A DNA stretch of 64,000 nt from Hydractinia symbiolongicarpus (taxonomy: Eukaryota; Cnidaria; Hydrozoa; Anthoathecata; Hydractiniidae). The notes under the pieces are model-generated. The model saw nothing but the letters and a program-made list of their open reading frames with translations. It searched no databases and was not told the origin of the DNA. The stretch spans positions 10,170,001 through 10,234,000 of the forward strand of contig NC_079889.1 of assembly GCF_029227915.1 (NCBI RefSeq), read 5' to 3'. The translations under genes and the position numbers were made by a program. Each line of letters opens with the position of its first letter. Position 1 is the stretch's first letter. Below are positions 17,475 through 29,800 of the stretch, one piece after another.

Positions 17475-18667
17475 AAATACTTGAGGGACTGGGAATGAAT
17501 TGCAAGTTAAATTAATTGTTGTCTGCACGCATATTTTTAATTAGTTTTTTGACAGCTAATGGTCTGAGTGAGAAAAGTTATTTCTGGGATATTCAAACAT
17601 GAACTTTATTTAAAACTGCTCTTTCTAGGGCCAGAGGTGGGTTAAGCGAAGATACCACAACCCTCCTTTCTTCAGTGAGAGCGTAGATAGCATCGAAAAC
17701 TTTGATTTGTTTCTAACATTTGAACAGATTTTGAGTCAATATGGAGATCTTAAATTTGGAAAATTTTAGCCACCCCAAACCATGGTCAGTATCCTTAGCC
17801 ACTATTTTGGACCCTCAAGTTTTGAAACCCATTCAGCAGTCCTTATTTTTAAAGCTTCTATCTTTCCAACAGCTTAAAAAAACAAGACGTCATTTTCTTT
17901 AATTTTTTTTAACTTTTAAGAATATATTAAAAGAATTTTTCTTTTTTCTTTTGCATTGGATGCATGCACCAGGATAACATATAAATCCCATTTAAACATG
18001 GTGCGTGTGTCCAGTGTAACTAATAGATATATTATGATAGAATTCTCAAAGCTATTTAATAAGTGTATAATATTAATTTTTGTATGTTTGGCCAGTGATG
18101 TGTGCTATTTTTTTGCGATTACTCCTCCTGATAAAACAACACAGGCAAACACTTTTAAGGGAGGTGCGCTCACCATGTATAATTTATTATTTTGTATTTA
18201 ATTATTTTTTACTGATACTTTGTATGTATACGTGGAAAGTGTGACCAGGGAATCTGTTAAAAAGTTTATTTTTTCTATATTTCGAGATTCGAATTTAAAT
18301 TATATATTGCTTAAATTATGCGGTATAAATTATAACCATTTACTATAAATATTATGTATAAGGGAGATAGTTTGATTACAATATTACGGAGATATCCTAT
18401 ATATAACAGAGATTTATTTTCTATACGACGGGGGATTTAGACATTGTTTTTTACAATCTAATTTTTACATCCATTTTTTTTTACTTGTCGTAGAAAAGCA
18501 ACATTTGAACCCAATCTTATAAATATAGCAAATTAGTTTCCAAGCCTCTACCCTAGATGATTTAGACATGATGATGTATATGTGTTATGTTGATGATATT
18601 TTTACATGAAGTAGTCATGAAGTGTTATTAGAGTATATGTTATTATGATGAAGGTTTTATGATGAAG
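17475..18667 (+). other. Probable long 3' UTR of ZCCHC24
   Basis: AT-rich sequence without coding signal between the proximal and distal poly(A) signals. The open frame at 17956-18201 has no recognisable content. If the distal signal is used, the 3' UTR would be about 1.25 kb, enough for post-transcriptional control, but I recognise no specific element. Confidence 0.4.
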
Positions 18668-18673
18668 AATAAA
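18668..18673 (+). terminator. Distal poly(A) signal of ZCCHC24
   Basis: AATAAA in GAAGAATAAAAGTTG, followed within 40 bases by a T-rich segment (CAGTTTTATTCTAG). It is a plausible main cleavage signal. Confidence 0.45.
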
Positions 18674-19356
18674 AGTTGAATACTTATAACTGACAAATCA
18701 TTCAGTTTTATTCTAGTGTCAATTAGCTAAAGTCACGGTGCTTATTAAATACCATAATACATTCAATCATTCTTAAGCTCGTTAATACGTTACTCTTTGG
18801 ACGCTGCGCTCTCACCCTCATAAAAAGCGACAACAGGTCCTGGATTCGAGGTTGCTCATTTTGCGGCGGTGATCATTATCGGCCCTCATAACGTTGGCCT
18901 TATTGGCGTGTGGCGGAATTAGGGCGGGCGCTATAAGGGCCAAAAAGGTTACTGGCTTTGAAGTTTTCATTCCATTGACACATGCACACTTTTGAGAATA
19001 GGTCACGGTCATTCAGTTCCGCCTGTACACGGGAAATTCAGTCTGCGCATGCGCTAACTTTTGAAATCTCAAAACGCAAAAATTCCGTGGCAATGATGAC
19101 GTCATAATCTCGACATACCTGACTTAACATGCTAAATTACAAGGCATAATGCTAAAATATTGTTTACTTTGTATTTTATTATAATAAGTGTGGCCAAGGC
19201 TCCGTATAAACACTGCAAACGACGGGTTGGCTTTTGTTGTGGCAACGTAAACGAAAGGGTTTATTTATCCGACAAATTTGTAGAATTCCTATATTCTACC
19301 AAAATTTGAGAGAGAACTAAAGTTTTTTACACAATAAAGTATATATATTTTGAAAA
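18674..19356. other. Intergenic between convergent genes
   Basis: Includes a GC-richer island near 18,840-19,060 with GGATTCGAGGTTG (half of the MITE end motif) and GCGCATGCGC, a 10-bp palindrome. No gene is seen. Confidence 0.45.
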
Positions 19357-19390
19357 GGCTTCGCACCATACCTAGGTATGGTGCGAAGCC
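19357..19390. repeat. Perfect 34-bp palindrome
   Basis: The 17-base arm GGCTTCGCACCATACCT is followed directly, with no spacer, by its exact reverse complement, centred on CCTAGG. Six bases later comes a run of 14 G (19,397-19,410). Possible sources are fused transposon ends, a recombination fold-back or an assembly junction. Confidence 0.97.
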
Positions 19391-19706
19391 TGAGGAGGGG
19401 GGGGGGGGGGTACTAGCTTAAGTGCTACCTTAATTGAATGAATTTCCACTAGAATTAAATTCTCGATTTTGCGAATATTTAGGCTTTTTGCGAAGTGCTG
19501 CTATCACCATACTCGAAAATATGTTCTTGCGAATTTTTGTCGATTTGATCATTTCTGAAATTAAATTCTTGCAAAATTCATTTTTTTAAACTTGTTTCTA
19601 GCATATTTAGGAATTTTAAACCATTGTTCAGCGTAAATTCAGCAATTTTAACCCCGCCCGCACGCCTAGAAACAATTGATTTTTTCGCTTTTATTAAGAA
19701 AACGAC

Positions 19707-19751
19707 CGATAACGATACGAACGATAACGATACGAACGATAACGATACGAA
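19707..19751. repeat. 15-bp tandem repeat, three exact units
   Basis: Three perfect copies of CGATAACGATACGAA, with a degenerate tail. Confidence 0.95.
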
Positions 19752-20167
19752 CGAACACGATAATAACCGTAACTTTCAGCATGGGAATAAGATTGATGTC
19801 TAGTTGAACAGTTATAACAGCATATTTTCCGAAAAAGATAGTACGATATTTTTTTTCCTCTTTCCACACTGTTATATCGGATGTGCGTTTTTTAGCAATA
19901 GAAGCTCCGACAGCAGAGACGCTGCAATTTTTTATCGTTCAACATAATTTCTTATTTTCTGACAATTTTGGACTGCATTTTCTGACATTTCTTTATTCCC
20001 CAGCTACTGTGGGCTGATAGATGTAGGAAAAAAATGTCGAAGTTAACTGCAATCGGAAGAAGGAGGAGTCGCCACATAGGAGGAGGGGGTGGGGGGAGCA
20101 AGCCGTAAGGATACAATCCCTGAGTACGTTAAACTTCCTATTACTAAACTTGCTTATGTATAACGTG

Positions 20168-20277
20168 CGACCTCGTTCCCAGGGCATTTTGCCTTGTTGA
20201 TAAGTTGATAGCGGCGAAAATTGTTGGCCACTCCGTAATAACGGCTCAGGGGCCACAAGACCCTGGGGACGAGGTTG
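20168..20277. mobile_element. MITE with 9-bp target-site duplication
   Basis: The 110-bp element is bounded by CCTCGTTCCCAGGGC and CCCTGGGGACGAGG, and flanked by identical TATAACGTG at 20,159-20,167 and 20,278-20,286. A duplication of 8-9 bp suits a hAT-type transposase acting in trans. This is the most complete member of the family seen in the window. Confidence 0.85.
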
Positions 20278-20286
20278 TATAACGTG

Positions 20287-21310
20287 ATGCATGCAGAACG
20301 GAACTCAATACTGTCAACATTCTAAAAACGTTCCGGTTGGCCATTTAAACGTATAAATTTCTGAACATCTTTCTGACATATTAAAAGATGGCTATCGTAT
20401 TTCTGACTTTTTCCTGACATTTCACAATGTGTTAAAGATGCCTGACAGTTCCTCACAGAGAGGATACCCCTGATAAGGTCTAATTAATCCTCATCCTCAG
20501 AGCTCTTTGAAAATAAAACCTCATCTCAAAGAGCTCTGGGAGGAAATGGGTCTAATCATTTTGTAGTTATAATAAACCCAATGAAATCAGAACACTCGTT
20601 AGGTTCGTCGCAAGATGGTGTACAACAAATTTAAAGAAACGGAACGAAACCATTCCACTATTGCTCCACCCATTCAGTAAGGATTCAAGTATAATTTGAG
20701 GTATTTTCTTCTAAAAGATTTACCGAATGGTAACGAGGGTGAGGTAGTATTCGTACACCGTTAACTGTAAACCTTTCATATTCGGACTGACGCTTGAACA
20801 TTAGTCATTTAACCGCGAAACACCAGGGTGAAATAAATGAGCTAGTAGATGACATAAATGCAGGCTCTGTGCCAATTTCTTTTCATTCAAACTATGCATG
20901 TGCTTCGGAAAGATTTTGTACATGCAGTGGCGCATGAAAACAGCGTCCAAATAATAGTGGACACAAACCACAACAGTGCCACTTCTTTTAAATCTTTCCA
21001 ATAATGCTAGGAAAACGGCTTCCGCTGTCGAGAGAAGTTTACTTTTAAGAGCAACCCAAAGGCTTTGTTGTCTATGTTTAGGAAGGTTAAGAGATTAGTT
21101 AACTAAGATATCTACTCTTAAGCGATAGCTTACACGCAAACAAATGTCAGAGCAAATCCTTGAAATTCAAATCCACCTAAAAGCAAACCCCGAATTACAC
21201 TCCACCAATGAGTACGAAATCATGTTACTCTCTTCAATAATAGAAGAATTAATTATATTTGTCCAAGTGACTGAGGCCATTCGCGTTCAAAACAGAGGAT
21301 TTTCCGATAT
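20287..21310. other. Intergenic, no gene seen
   Basis: Open frames at 20801-21001 (minus) and 21144-21341 (plus) show no domain or splice context. A duplicated GAGCTCTTTGA / TCAAAGAGCTC inverted pair lies near 20,500-20,535. Confidence 0.45.
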
Positions 21311-21430
21311 CGGTCATGTGAGCAAAGAACAATGTAATTAACCAATCAACATGCACGGTCAGTATTTTGACCGCAGAAAAATTGTTTGATACCCAGCGTA
21401 ATTTTTCACACCTTAACTACTCTCATTTCT
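21311..21430. repeat. Dispersed repeat, copy 1
   Basis: About 120 bp shared in the same orientation with 40,693-40,820, including GACCGCAGAAAAAT, ACCCAGCGTAATTTTTC and CACCTTAACTACTC. The two copies bracket the SUPT5H gene. Confidence 0.8.
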
Positions 21431-21977
21431 TAGTGGTAAGAAAAATTATGCTGGATCTCCTGGCTACTAAAATAAACGAATTCTTCGCGAAAAGACGTTG
21501 GAATTTAGGTTTTGTATAGGCAACCTTCAACTGCTATTTTTTCGTTAATATCTCATGAATAGTGTGAAATTAATCCTAAATTTACATGAAGATTACGAAT
21601 GCCTTAGATGTAAGGTAACCTCCTATATATGAGGTAAAATGCGAAATAAAAGAATGCAAATGTTTGTCCTTATTTAAAAATTTTGGGAAAGCAGGACAAA
21701 TTCGCAAGGCAAACATTAATTCCGAAGTTTTTAGTTCCGCATACACTACGTCCTTTACAGGAGTTAACGTTTACCGGCGCATTTAGATGTTGTCGTTTTA
21801 TACTGCTGCATAGTCATAAAATACAAAAAACCACAAGCAAAGAGATATTAAAGATATCAAATCAAAGAAAACGTATTATAAGGATTCTGTCTTCTAAAAT
21901 ATGTCCTATAAGAGTTACAGCGTATTTCTGTATTTAGCGGAATTACTGCGTTCCGCATGTGTGCTCATAACCGGATC

Positions 21978-21983
21978 TTTATT
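21978..21983 (-). terminator. Poly(A) signal overlapping the SUPT5H stop codon
   Basis: On the minus strand the end reads CCA CCC GAA TAA AGA, so the TAA stop is embedded in AATAAA. I found no other AATAAA or ATTAAA on that strand over the next 550 bases. Confidence 0.7.
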
Positions 21984-23832
21984 CGGGTGGCACATACTTT
22001 GCCAGGTAATGCAACTGAAGGATCTTTAACTGATCCCCCGGTTCCATTTTGATAATCCCATCCGGTCCATCGATGTTAATCAAAACACCAATTTCATCTT
22101 TGTCATCGCCAAAAATAAATTTTATCTATAAAAAAATAAAATCTCCTAAAACATAACCGCCTTTTAAAGCTATAAAAACACCACGAAGAAGATAGTTCAC
22201 AACATACCCGGTCCTTTTTAACTGGTTGTACTATCTCCACCGCGGAGGTAGGGAGATTCAAATTTTCTTTTCCATCGTACATGACTACCATAACCGTATC
22301 TTCATCCACAGCTCGAATGACACCTGGTTTATTCGCGTAACGTTGTTCCTAAATGGTCGAATTAACGCAAGCTTTGGCGAAACGACAAATTGAAAGTACA
22401 AAAATCGAAACGGAAACATAGAAATGTGCTACGTATACATCAATCGCGAAATTAAAATCCAAAATGTCGAAACAACGAACCAAAAAACACGATACTGTCA
22501 AAAACGATATTAAAGCCGGATTTCCACTAGACAAAACGTTAGCGCTAACGCTTATTTTGTTGTCACTGAGCATACGTGACGAAATTGTTTTGCAGATTCA
22601 GCGTTGTCGCTTTACCGCTTTTGGTAGTTCTAAAACTTGAAACTACCAAAAGGGGTAAAGCGACAACGCTGAAGCGGCAAAATAATTTCGTCACGCATGC
22701 TTAGTGACAACAAAATAAGCGTTAGCGCTAACGTTTTGTTCAGTGGAAATCCGGCTTGAATGTCGAAACAACGGTGCTTCGTAAAACTTACGTGATAATT
22801 ATTCACAATTTTTACTTCAATGTCTGTCGTTAAACATTGCGCGTGATCAGGCTCTACAACGAAAACGATACAATAGAGCGTAGCAAATCAAGAATTGAAC
22901 CGTTTTCTTCACGAATAGGTTTTCTCTCTTATCTGTACACGCTTTATCATAAGAAACACGATCTTTTAAAATGCTATTATAAGAAACATAAGCCTGAGGT
23001 TAAGACTTATTTATTTCTTATTTGTACTTACTTTTACTTGTTAACTTGAGAAATACAACAACGTTAAATAGCAAATTATAAAAAACGACAAAACTGCTTC
23101 TGAAAAGTAATTTAACCTTGGTCTCACTGCGTAAGTTTCCAGAAAATCTAACACAGATAAGACACATTGACGTTGAATCCCAAAAGAACGCTTCCATAAA
23201 AATACTGTGTAATCCACCGAACATAGAGGCTACATACTAAAAGGGTTACGTTTGCACCGGCGTTACATATACACCGGCGCTACATATACAGCACTGGACA
23301 TTTCCACTTACCTTCATCAAACTGTGTCATTGGTGTCTGGGGTGTATAAGCAGGCGACATTGGTCCAAGACCTGCTCCTGGTGTTAACGGATTACCATGA
23401 AGCGGTGATGGGGTATGCATAGGGGAGTAGGACGAGTCGCCACCAAACATGTTCGACATGGGAGTACCCGGAGTATACGGTCCGTTATTGAATCCACCAT
23501 GTGATGGGGTCTGTGGGCTAGGCGTGGCCCCGAAGCCCTGTCAAAACAAAATATTTTAATAAAAGGCGCCGTATAAAAGAAAACCATGCCTTCCACACCT
23601 GATTTGGTTCAGGAGAGATGATATAAGTACCGCATTCAACTTACAGGTGAGGGTCCTGGTCCGTCAAAATTGTAATCAAAATCATCACTCGGTCGAGCAG
23701 GCGTGTTGGGTTGGGTTGGATCCCATGCTCCTCCGTGGCCGGCATTGGATGGAGTTCTCGAAGGATCGTGCGACGGAGTTCTTGATGGATCGTGCGATGG
23801 AGTGCGCGCACCGTAATTTGGAGTTCGACTTC
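21979..23832 (-). CDS. SUPT5H: SUPT5H exons 24-28: CTR2-like tail and C-terminal KOW
   Basis: Exons: 23645-23832, 23312-23537, 22792-22853, 22208-22348, 21979-22125. Residues about 789-926 form a low-complexity region with [16 protein letters not shown] repeats, [10 protein letters not shown], an acidic DDFDYNFD patch, and scattered TPxSP and TPM motifs. Exon 26 encodes the start of the terminal domain (LTTDIEVKI). Exon 27 ([19 protein letters not shown]) and exon 28 ([15 protein letters not shown]) supply KOW-like strands. Exon 26 is only 62 bases; without it exon 25 (phase 1) cannot join exon 27 (phase 0), which confirms it. Confidence 0.95.
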
Positions 23833-26800
23833 CTAGGAGTTGAAAGAGAACATCATTAACCGCAAATACACAGAACTGAATGGTCCGCAACTCGATATTC
23901 CAGGGAATAAGGATATATTCGAAAAAAGAGTTATTTCTCAATACAGAACTTATGTAGTGCTGAGTTCTTTTTTCCGTTGGAATTGAAAAGACGGCTAAGG
24001 TCAGCTCTTACAACCCGACCTTCACCAGTCACAACTAAGCTTCTGGTATCCTACCCAAGTCATTTATGTAAGACGCCATATAAATAGCTTTAAAAACTTA
24101 CCCTCGTGCATTGGCGTTTGATTCCCATACATGGGCGTTCGTGAACCATACATAGGAGTTTGGTTGCCGTACATTGGAGTCTGTCCAGAACTATACATCG
24201 GTGTGTGACCGTACGCGGTGACTCCTCCACCTTTGTTTTGACCACTAAAATATAGCGTAGAATCTAGCATAACACTCACAAAGGACAGATAATTTGGCAA
24301 ATTGCGCTTCATGAAAAAAAAAAAAACGTTTACATGCTAGAGGTTTTTACCTGACAAGTGCTAAGCGAGACCGATCCACAGAAATAGTCTTGCAGTTAGT
24401 ATGAAGTTCAACCCGGGCTAGTGTTTCAGTAGCATCCTTTATGATACCAATATAACCTGAAAAATAATAATAATTTAGTACAAAGTTCAACTTACGCAAG
24501 TGTCTTTCAATATGATCATCGGTAACAAAACAAGGTAGCAAACAAGTTGTTTTTTGGACTCAGTGAGAAATATCGTACGAACTTTAACAACATTTGCTTT
24601 ATATTTTTCAGTACAGAAAGATTCAATGCCTCAAAATAATGAGGATACAAGAGTTTAGTTGGAATTGTAATAATCTTATTCAAAAATCGTTGGTAATATC
24701 TGGTCGGAAAAAATGGTAGGACAGTCTGAGAAAAAAAAATGTAAAAAAATAGGGTACTTTTAGGTTTATAGAGCTTAGCTTCTAATATCGTAATATGACC
24801 TACCCTTAAACGGTCCTTGTGCGATCCTCACAGTTTCTCCAATTAATGATGTATCTCTTCCTCCGCCTCTACCACGCCCTCTTCCACCACCACCTCGACC
24901 ACGACCGCCTCCAAAACCGCCGCCACCTCCACCTCTACCACCGCCACCACCACCGCCAGGACCATCTCTAGCAGGACTTGTTATTCTGGGTGACATTGGT
25001 GCGAATCCGCCTCCCATTCCCCCAGACATCATATTTGATACAGACTAAGAAGCAAAGTAGATAAATGACTTGCCAAATTATAGATTACAAAGGATGGAAT
25101 AGATTCATTCATTCAATCAATCATTCATTTATTCGTTTACACACTTATTCACCCATTCATTCATGAAACATTCGTTCATTCATCCTTTATACATTATTTA
25201 TTTACCTTCCCACCACCAGCAAGGACCAAAGATCTTCCTTTCACAACAAAAATACCGCCATTTTCAAGCATCATTTTTGATTGTATGAACGCGTGGCCAC
25301 GATACAAATGTTTGATTTCGCCTTGCAGTCCCTAGAAAAGAGGGAAGATAAATCGTGATGCAGTGAAGAAACAGAAAAAAAAAATCAGACGTTGCTCGAA
25401 TTTACAACACCAAAAGCCGTACCTCGTGTTGACCATCAATGACTTTGACTATATCTTTGATTTGAATTTGGTTCTAAAGAAAGTTAAAAAAATATATCCA
25501 ACAAAATATCATAAAAATGCTGCATTTTATTAACAATATATTCTTCCGACTTATCCTCTAAGTTATAAAAATCTTATGAAGTCTACTTAGCCTCAGGTCA
25601 GTTTACACGGTCTATGAATAAATTACAGAAGCGGGCACGGATGACAAGCGAAGTGTTCGAATAAACGAGACAAACAACTTTTTGCTTCGATAAAACCCAA
25701 CTGATAAAGGATCATGTTATACAAGTGTACTATAAAAATAAAGGAGACTTAAAAGATGCAAAATGAATATCATTTTAGAATAAGTATTTAACATGTTTAA
25801 CGTATGTGTTCGCAAGTTGGTTTATTATATTACACCATGATGAAGAAGCTTTCATAAACTTTAACTTATAATTAGCGTTATGTAAAAAAAATCACATGAG
25901 AAGTATCAATATTGTAGAACTCGACAACAACGGTTGCTTACAAAACTCGCCCTTATGCAAAATAATAATTCCACCCACCTGCTCAGAATCAAGCGCAACT
26001 GCATTCCGGTCTTTCTTCTTCGATACTGCTTGTGGCTTCACTTGAACGACCTAGACACACGCAGAAAGGTAACAGAAAAGCTTAGTGTGTTTGCGCATTG
26101 TATATTTAAGATCAATCCTTGCCCCTAAGGGTGTCTATCCAATATAAACTCTTTATTTTCCTCACAATTCCGAAATTTTGTGACTACAATTCCTGACATT
26201 TTCTCCACTTTCTTAGCTAATACTCGACAAGAACTTCATGCCGTCGAAACTTTGGATCATCTTAAAGTTAACAAACATACTGATAGAACGGGTTGGATAA
26301 AAATCAATCCTTTCACAACAATTATAAAATATCGGAGAATGTAGTTAGTTCTGATTGACTATCTAAATCTAAAATCTCTGACATTCTCCTGAGATCTTGC
26401 CTATATTTTTTTAACATTTCTGACCATTCCTGACAGGGTGGACACCCTGTCAACAACATTAACTTCTTTTAGTTCACGCAACTATCCTCAGTCCGAAAAT
26501 TTGATATAAACAAAACTTCCTGCACGTAATTGGTTACTTACCTTTCCATGTTGGTTCAAAACAGAAAAGTTTTCTCTTTCCAAACGCACAATAACACCAA
26601 CAGTTTGTGGACTGCATAGAGAGAGAGAGATAGAAAAAGAAGTAAGTGAACAAGTAGCAAATGGGCAAAAGAAAACCAAACTAAAAGATGAAATCCTGGC
26701 CAAAATAATTTTCTTAATTTGAAACACAACCTGCAAATATAAAGGTGAACACTGCGAAATCATGTACTGTTAACACAAACTGAATCTTCCTATGTCCTTT

Positions 26801-29800
26801 CTTTATTTTAGTAATATGGATCTTCCAAATCTTATGCTGTACATGCAAAAAATATAACAAGTTTAAAATGTATTAAAAAGGCTCCCTTTACATCTTCAAG
26901 AATAACTCAGTGTTTAAAAACCTGGGACACACTAACAGAACTTATACACGTTCCATCACCACTACATTACCAATATACAAAAAAGAAGTTAGTCTCCGTA
27001 TCTCCAACGAGAATTTTTAAACCCTACTTACTCTAACGAAATCAAATCACCCCACTGATGCTGTCCCAGTGAGTCGACACCTGTGCTCATGTCTGAACAT
27101 AACTGCAAGTCGTCCGGTTTCGCTTTCAACTAAAAAAAGTAACACGGAATTAAGAACCGACAACCAAATACTTTCCTTAATGTTAAAAATATTTAACTGC
27201 GTGGACATCCTTAATTGTACCCAAGATAATTTGAAAAAATCATCAACTACAAAGGTAGCTTAGCTGCGCAAGCAACGAGACGCACGCAATGCGGTATAAA
27301 AAGGACGGGCAAACCCGTGTATTTTTCCACGGGCTAACGACTAGTACTCTATAATTTTTCGTAGCTATTTAGCTTGACCCAAGCTACAGGGAAAACAATT
27401 CACCAAAATAAAGATTTTTCGCTGGTGACCTATCAACAAAAATCCATTATCCACAACAATAATAAAAATTAAAGCTAATACCTCGTGAAATGTCAGATCC
27501 GAAAACAAGACAATCACATTCTCCTCCACACGGACGATTAAACCAGTATCTCCTTCGTATTTCCCCCGCATGACTTTGACGTGATCACCAACTTTGAAAT
27601 ACTTTTCTAACTCGTGTGCAGGAAATTCTAATGGATCCTAAAATAAACAATCAAATTATTTGGAGGGTTCCTACTCATTTTTTAAAGGACAATTTAGGAG
27701 AATTTAGAATCTTAGCTGTTTTTTGTTCTGATTTGCGAAGGAAAACATTAAAACATTTAGAAGATTTTAGGAGCTCTTAAATTAGTGAAAGCATAACTTA
27801 GAATAAACGGTGTCAAAGGAATTGGACAAGAGACAAATTTTAATGATCAGATTTCATTTCCGCATTAGCTGTTGCAGAATATAAATATTTTAGACTTTAA
27901 AAAAATCGGTTACAAAAATTTGAAAAATGGATGTTCCCATTAATATTTAGGAGTTGTTACAAAAAAACACAGAACATATTAGGATATTTTAAGATTCTCA
28001 CTGCTTGGCCGTAATGTAACTAACTCTTAGCTGCGCCAACAGCTAAGTGTTTGTTAAAGTTGACTTAGTTCAAGTAGGAGGTTCATAAATGTCCTATGAT
28101 TTCCCTTTCCATTGTTGCAATTTCTTAACAAACGACTTTTTCGTGCTATCTTTTTAACACGGTTTCTTTTTAATAAAGATACTGAAAACAAGTTATAGAT
28201 CAAAGGCTGATTTTTATATACACACTAATTGTTGCAAGAAAGAAATTGGCTAAAATTGCAAAAACAGAACATGTGGTAATTCTAGTGTCTAAAAAGCAAA
28301 GCAAAATAAATCCGCAGTATTTCAGCTCCTTTGTGAGTAATTGGAGAAGAAAGAGAGTCTGTTTATTACCCCAGGGTGAGTATGATATTGCTTTAAACCA
28401 AAAGTGGAAACAGCACAACCTTTCTACTGTTTCGTATAATTAAAAAAGTTAACTCCGACAAACCTTCAAGTCTTCGTGTTTCGGCATGATTGTGATATTA
28501 TTTCCATCGACTGAAAGAACTTTGCCTTTCAAATGAATCAATTCGCCCTCAGAAACTCGAACCATGTCTCCTGGTGAGAAGGAATGACCAATCTCGTCCT
28601 TCGCTTTGCTATGCCCCACTAACAAAACAATTGTAAAAACATGGACAATAAATACATGCATTTTTTTGTAAACAACACAAAATTTTTTGCCGGCCCTTAT
28701 GTTGCTTAAGATTTTTAACCTCACATCTTGTGTGTATCGACGGGTTATAAGTGACGTCATTAAATTCAAATGACAACTCTTTTCCATCGTTCCTCGGCCC
28801 AATTGAAATTTACCATGGACTTATCGAATAGTAATAATTTGGTTGACTACCGTATGTCCCCTATTATAAGAACCTTCTTCTATTACTTAAAGGAACCTCT
28901 GACAGGGGACTATAGTATAAGAGGAGGTCTCTCATCCCTAGAATAAGTTTTAGGAGAGGAAATGAAATAATAAAATTAGATATCACAAACTCTTCCTTTT
29001 TCTCTCATTCTTATTGCCAGTATTAGTGAGAAAGAACATAAGTTATGAGAATTATGCAGAATGAAATATAGAAACTTAAAGAGCAATTCTTAACCTTGAA
29101 TTAACATATAAAAAAGACGATTTTATTGGCCCAATGATTCTGTGGGCAGAATAGCTCTTTCACTTGAGTTAAATTGTATTTTTATGCCCCTAATACTACG
29201 TCAATGACGCTGCAAATAAACGGCCTATATTATACTGTTTCCTATACAAGACGGATTTTTGTACAAATCTTGAAATGGGTTTACAATTAGAAGAGAGCTA
29301 GTATTTGAGGGGTTTTTTAATCTCTACAACAGATCTCTATGAGGGACTACAACTAGTAGAGATTCTACTATACCAGGGGGTCTCTTATTTGAGGAAATAC
29401 AGTAGGTACTTTAGAAGAACAAATTTACTTGTTTCCTTGATCAGTTAGACTGGTGGTGTGCCAACCAAAATTAAAGATCGGTTTTTGTTACTACAAACCT
29501 TTGAGTTTTTGTTTTGGAGACTATTGGTGTTTTTTATTATCTTATTTCTTTGTTGTTGTTTTTTTATACTCACTTAAGTCTTACTCAAAGTCTTACATGG
29601 CTTACAAATTCCTTTCTTTTAAGAGTTTGAGTCCTGTATTGCTTACAAAGTGTTGCTTATAAAAAAGTACGTATACAAAGAGAAAACGATGAAAAAAAAT
29701 AACAAAAAAAGTTAAAAGGGAATATAATGTGAACAGTGAACAGCCGACATCACTTACATTCTAAATCTTCATCATCCACAGACGCTGTAAATTTTTCTAA

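Noticed and set aside
21144-21341. 65-aa open frame on the plus strand
   Set aside because: Its end overlaps a dispersed repeat, with no conserved motif or splice site; probably chance.
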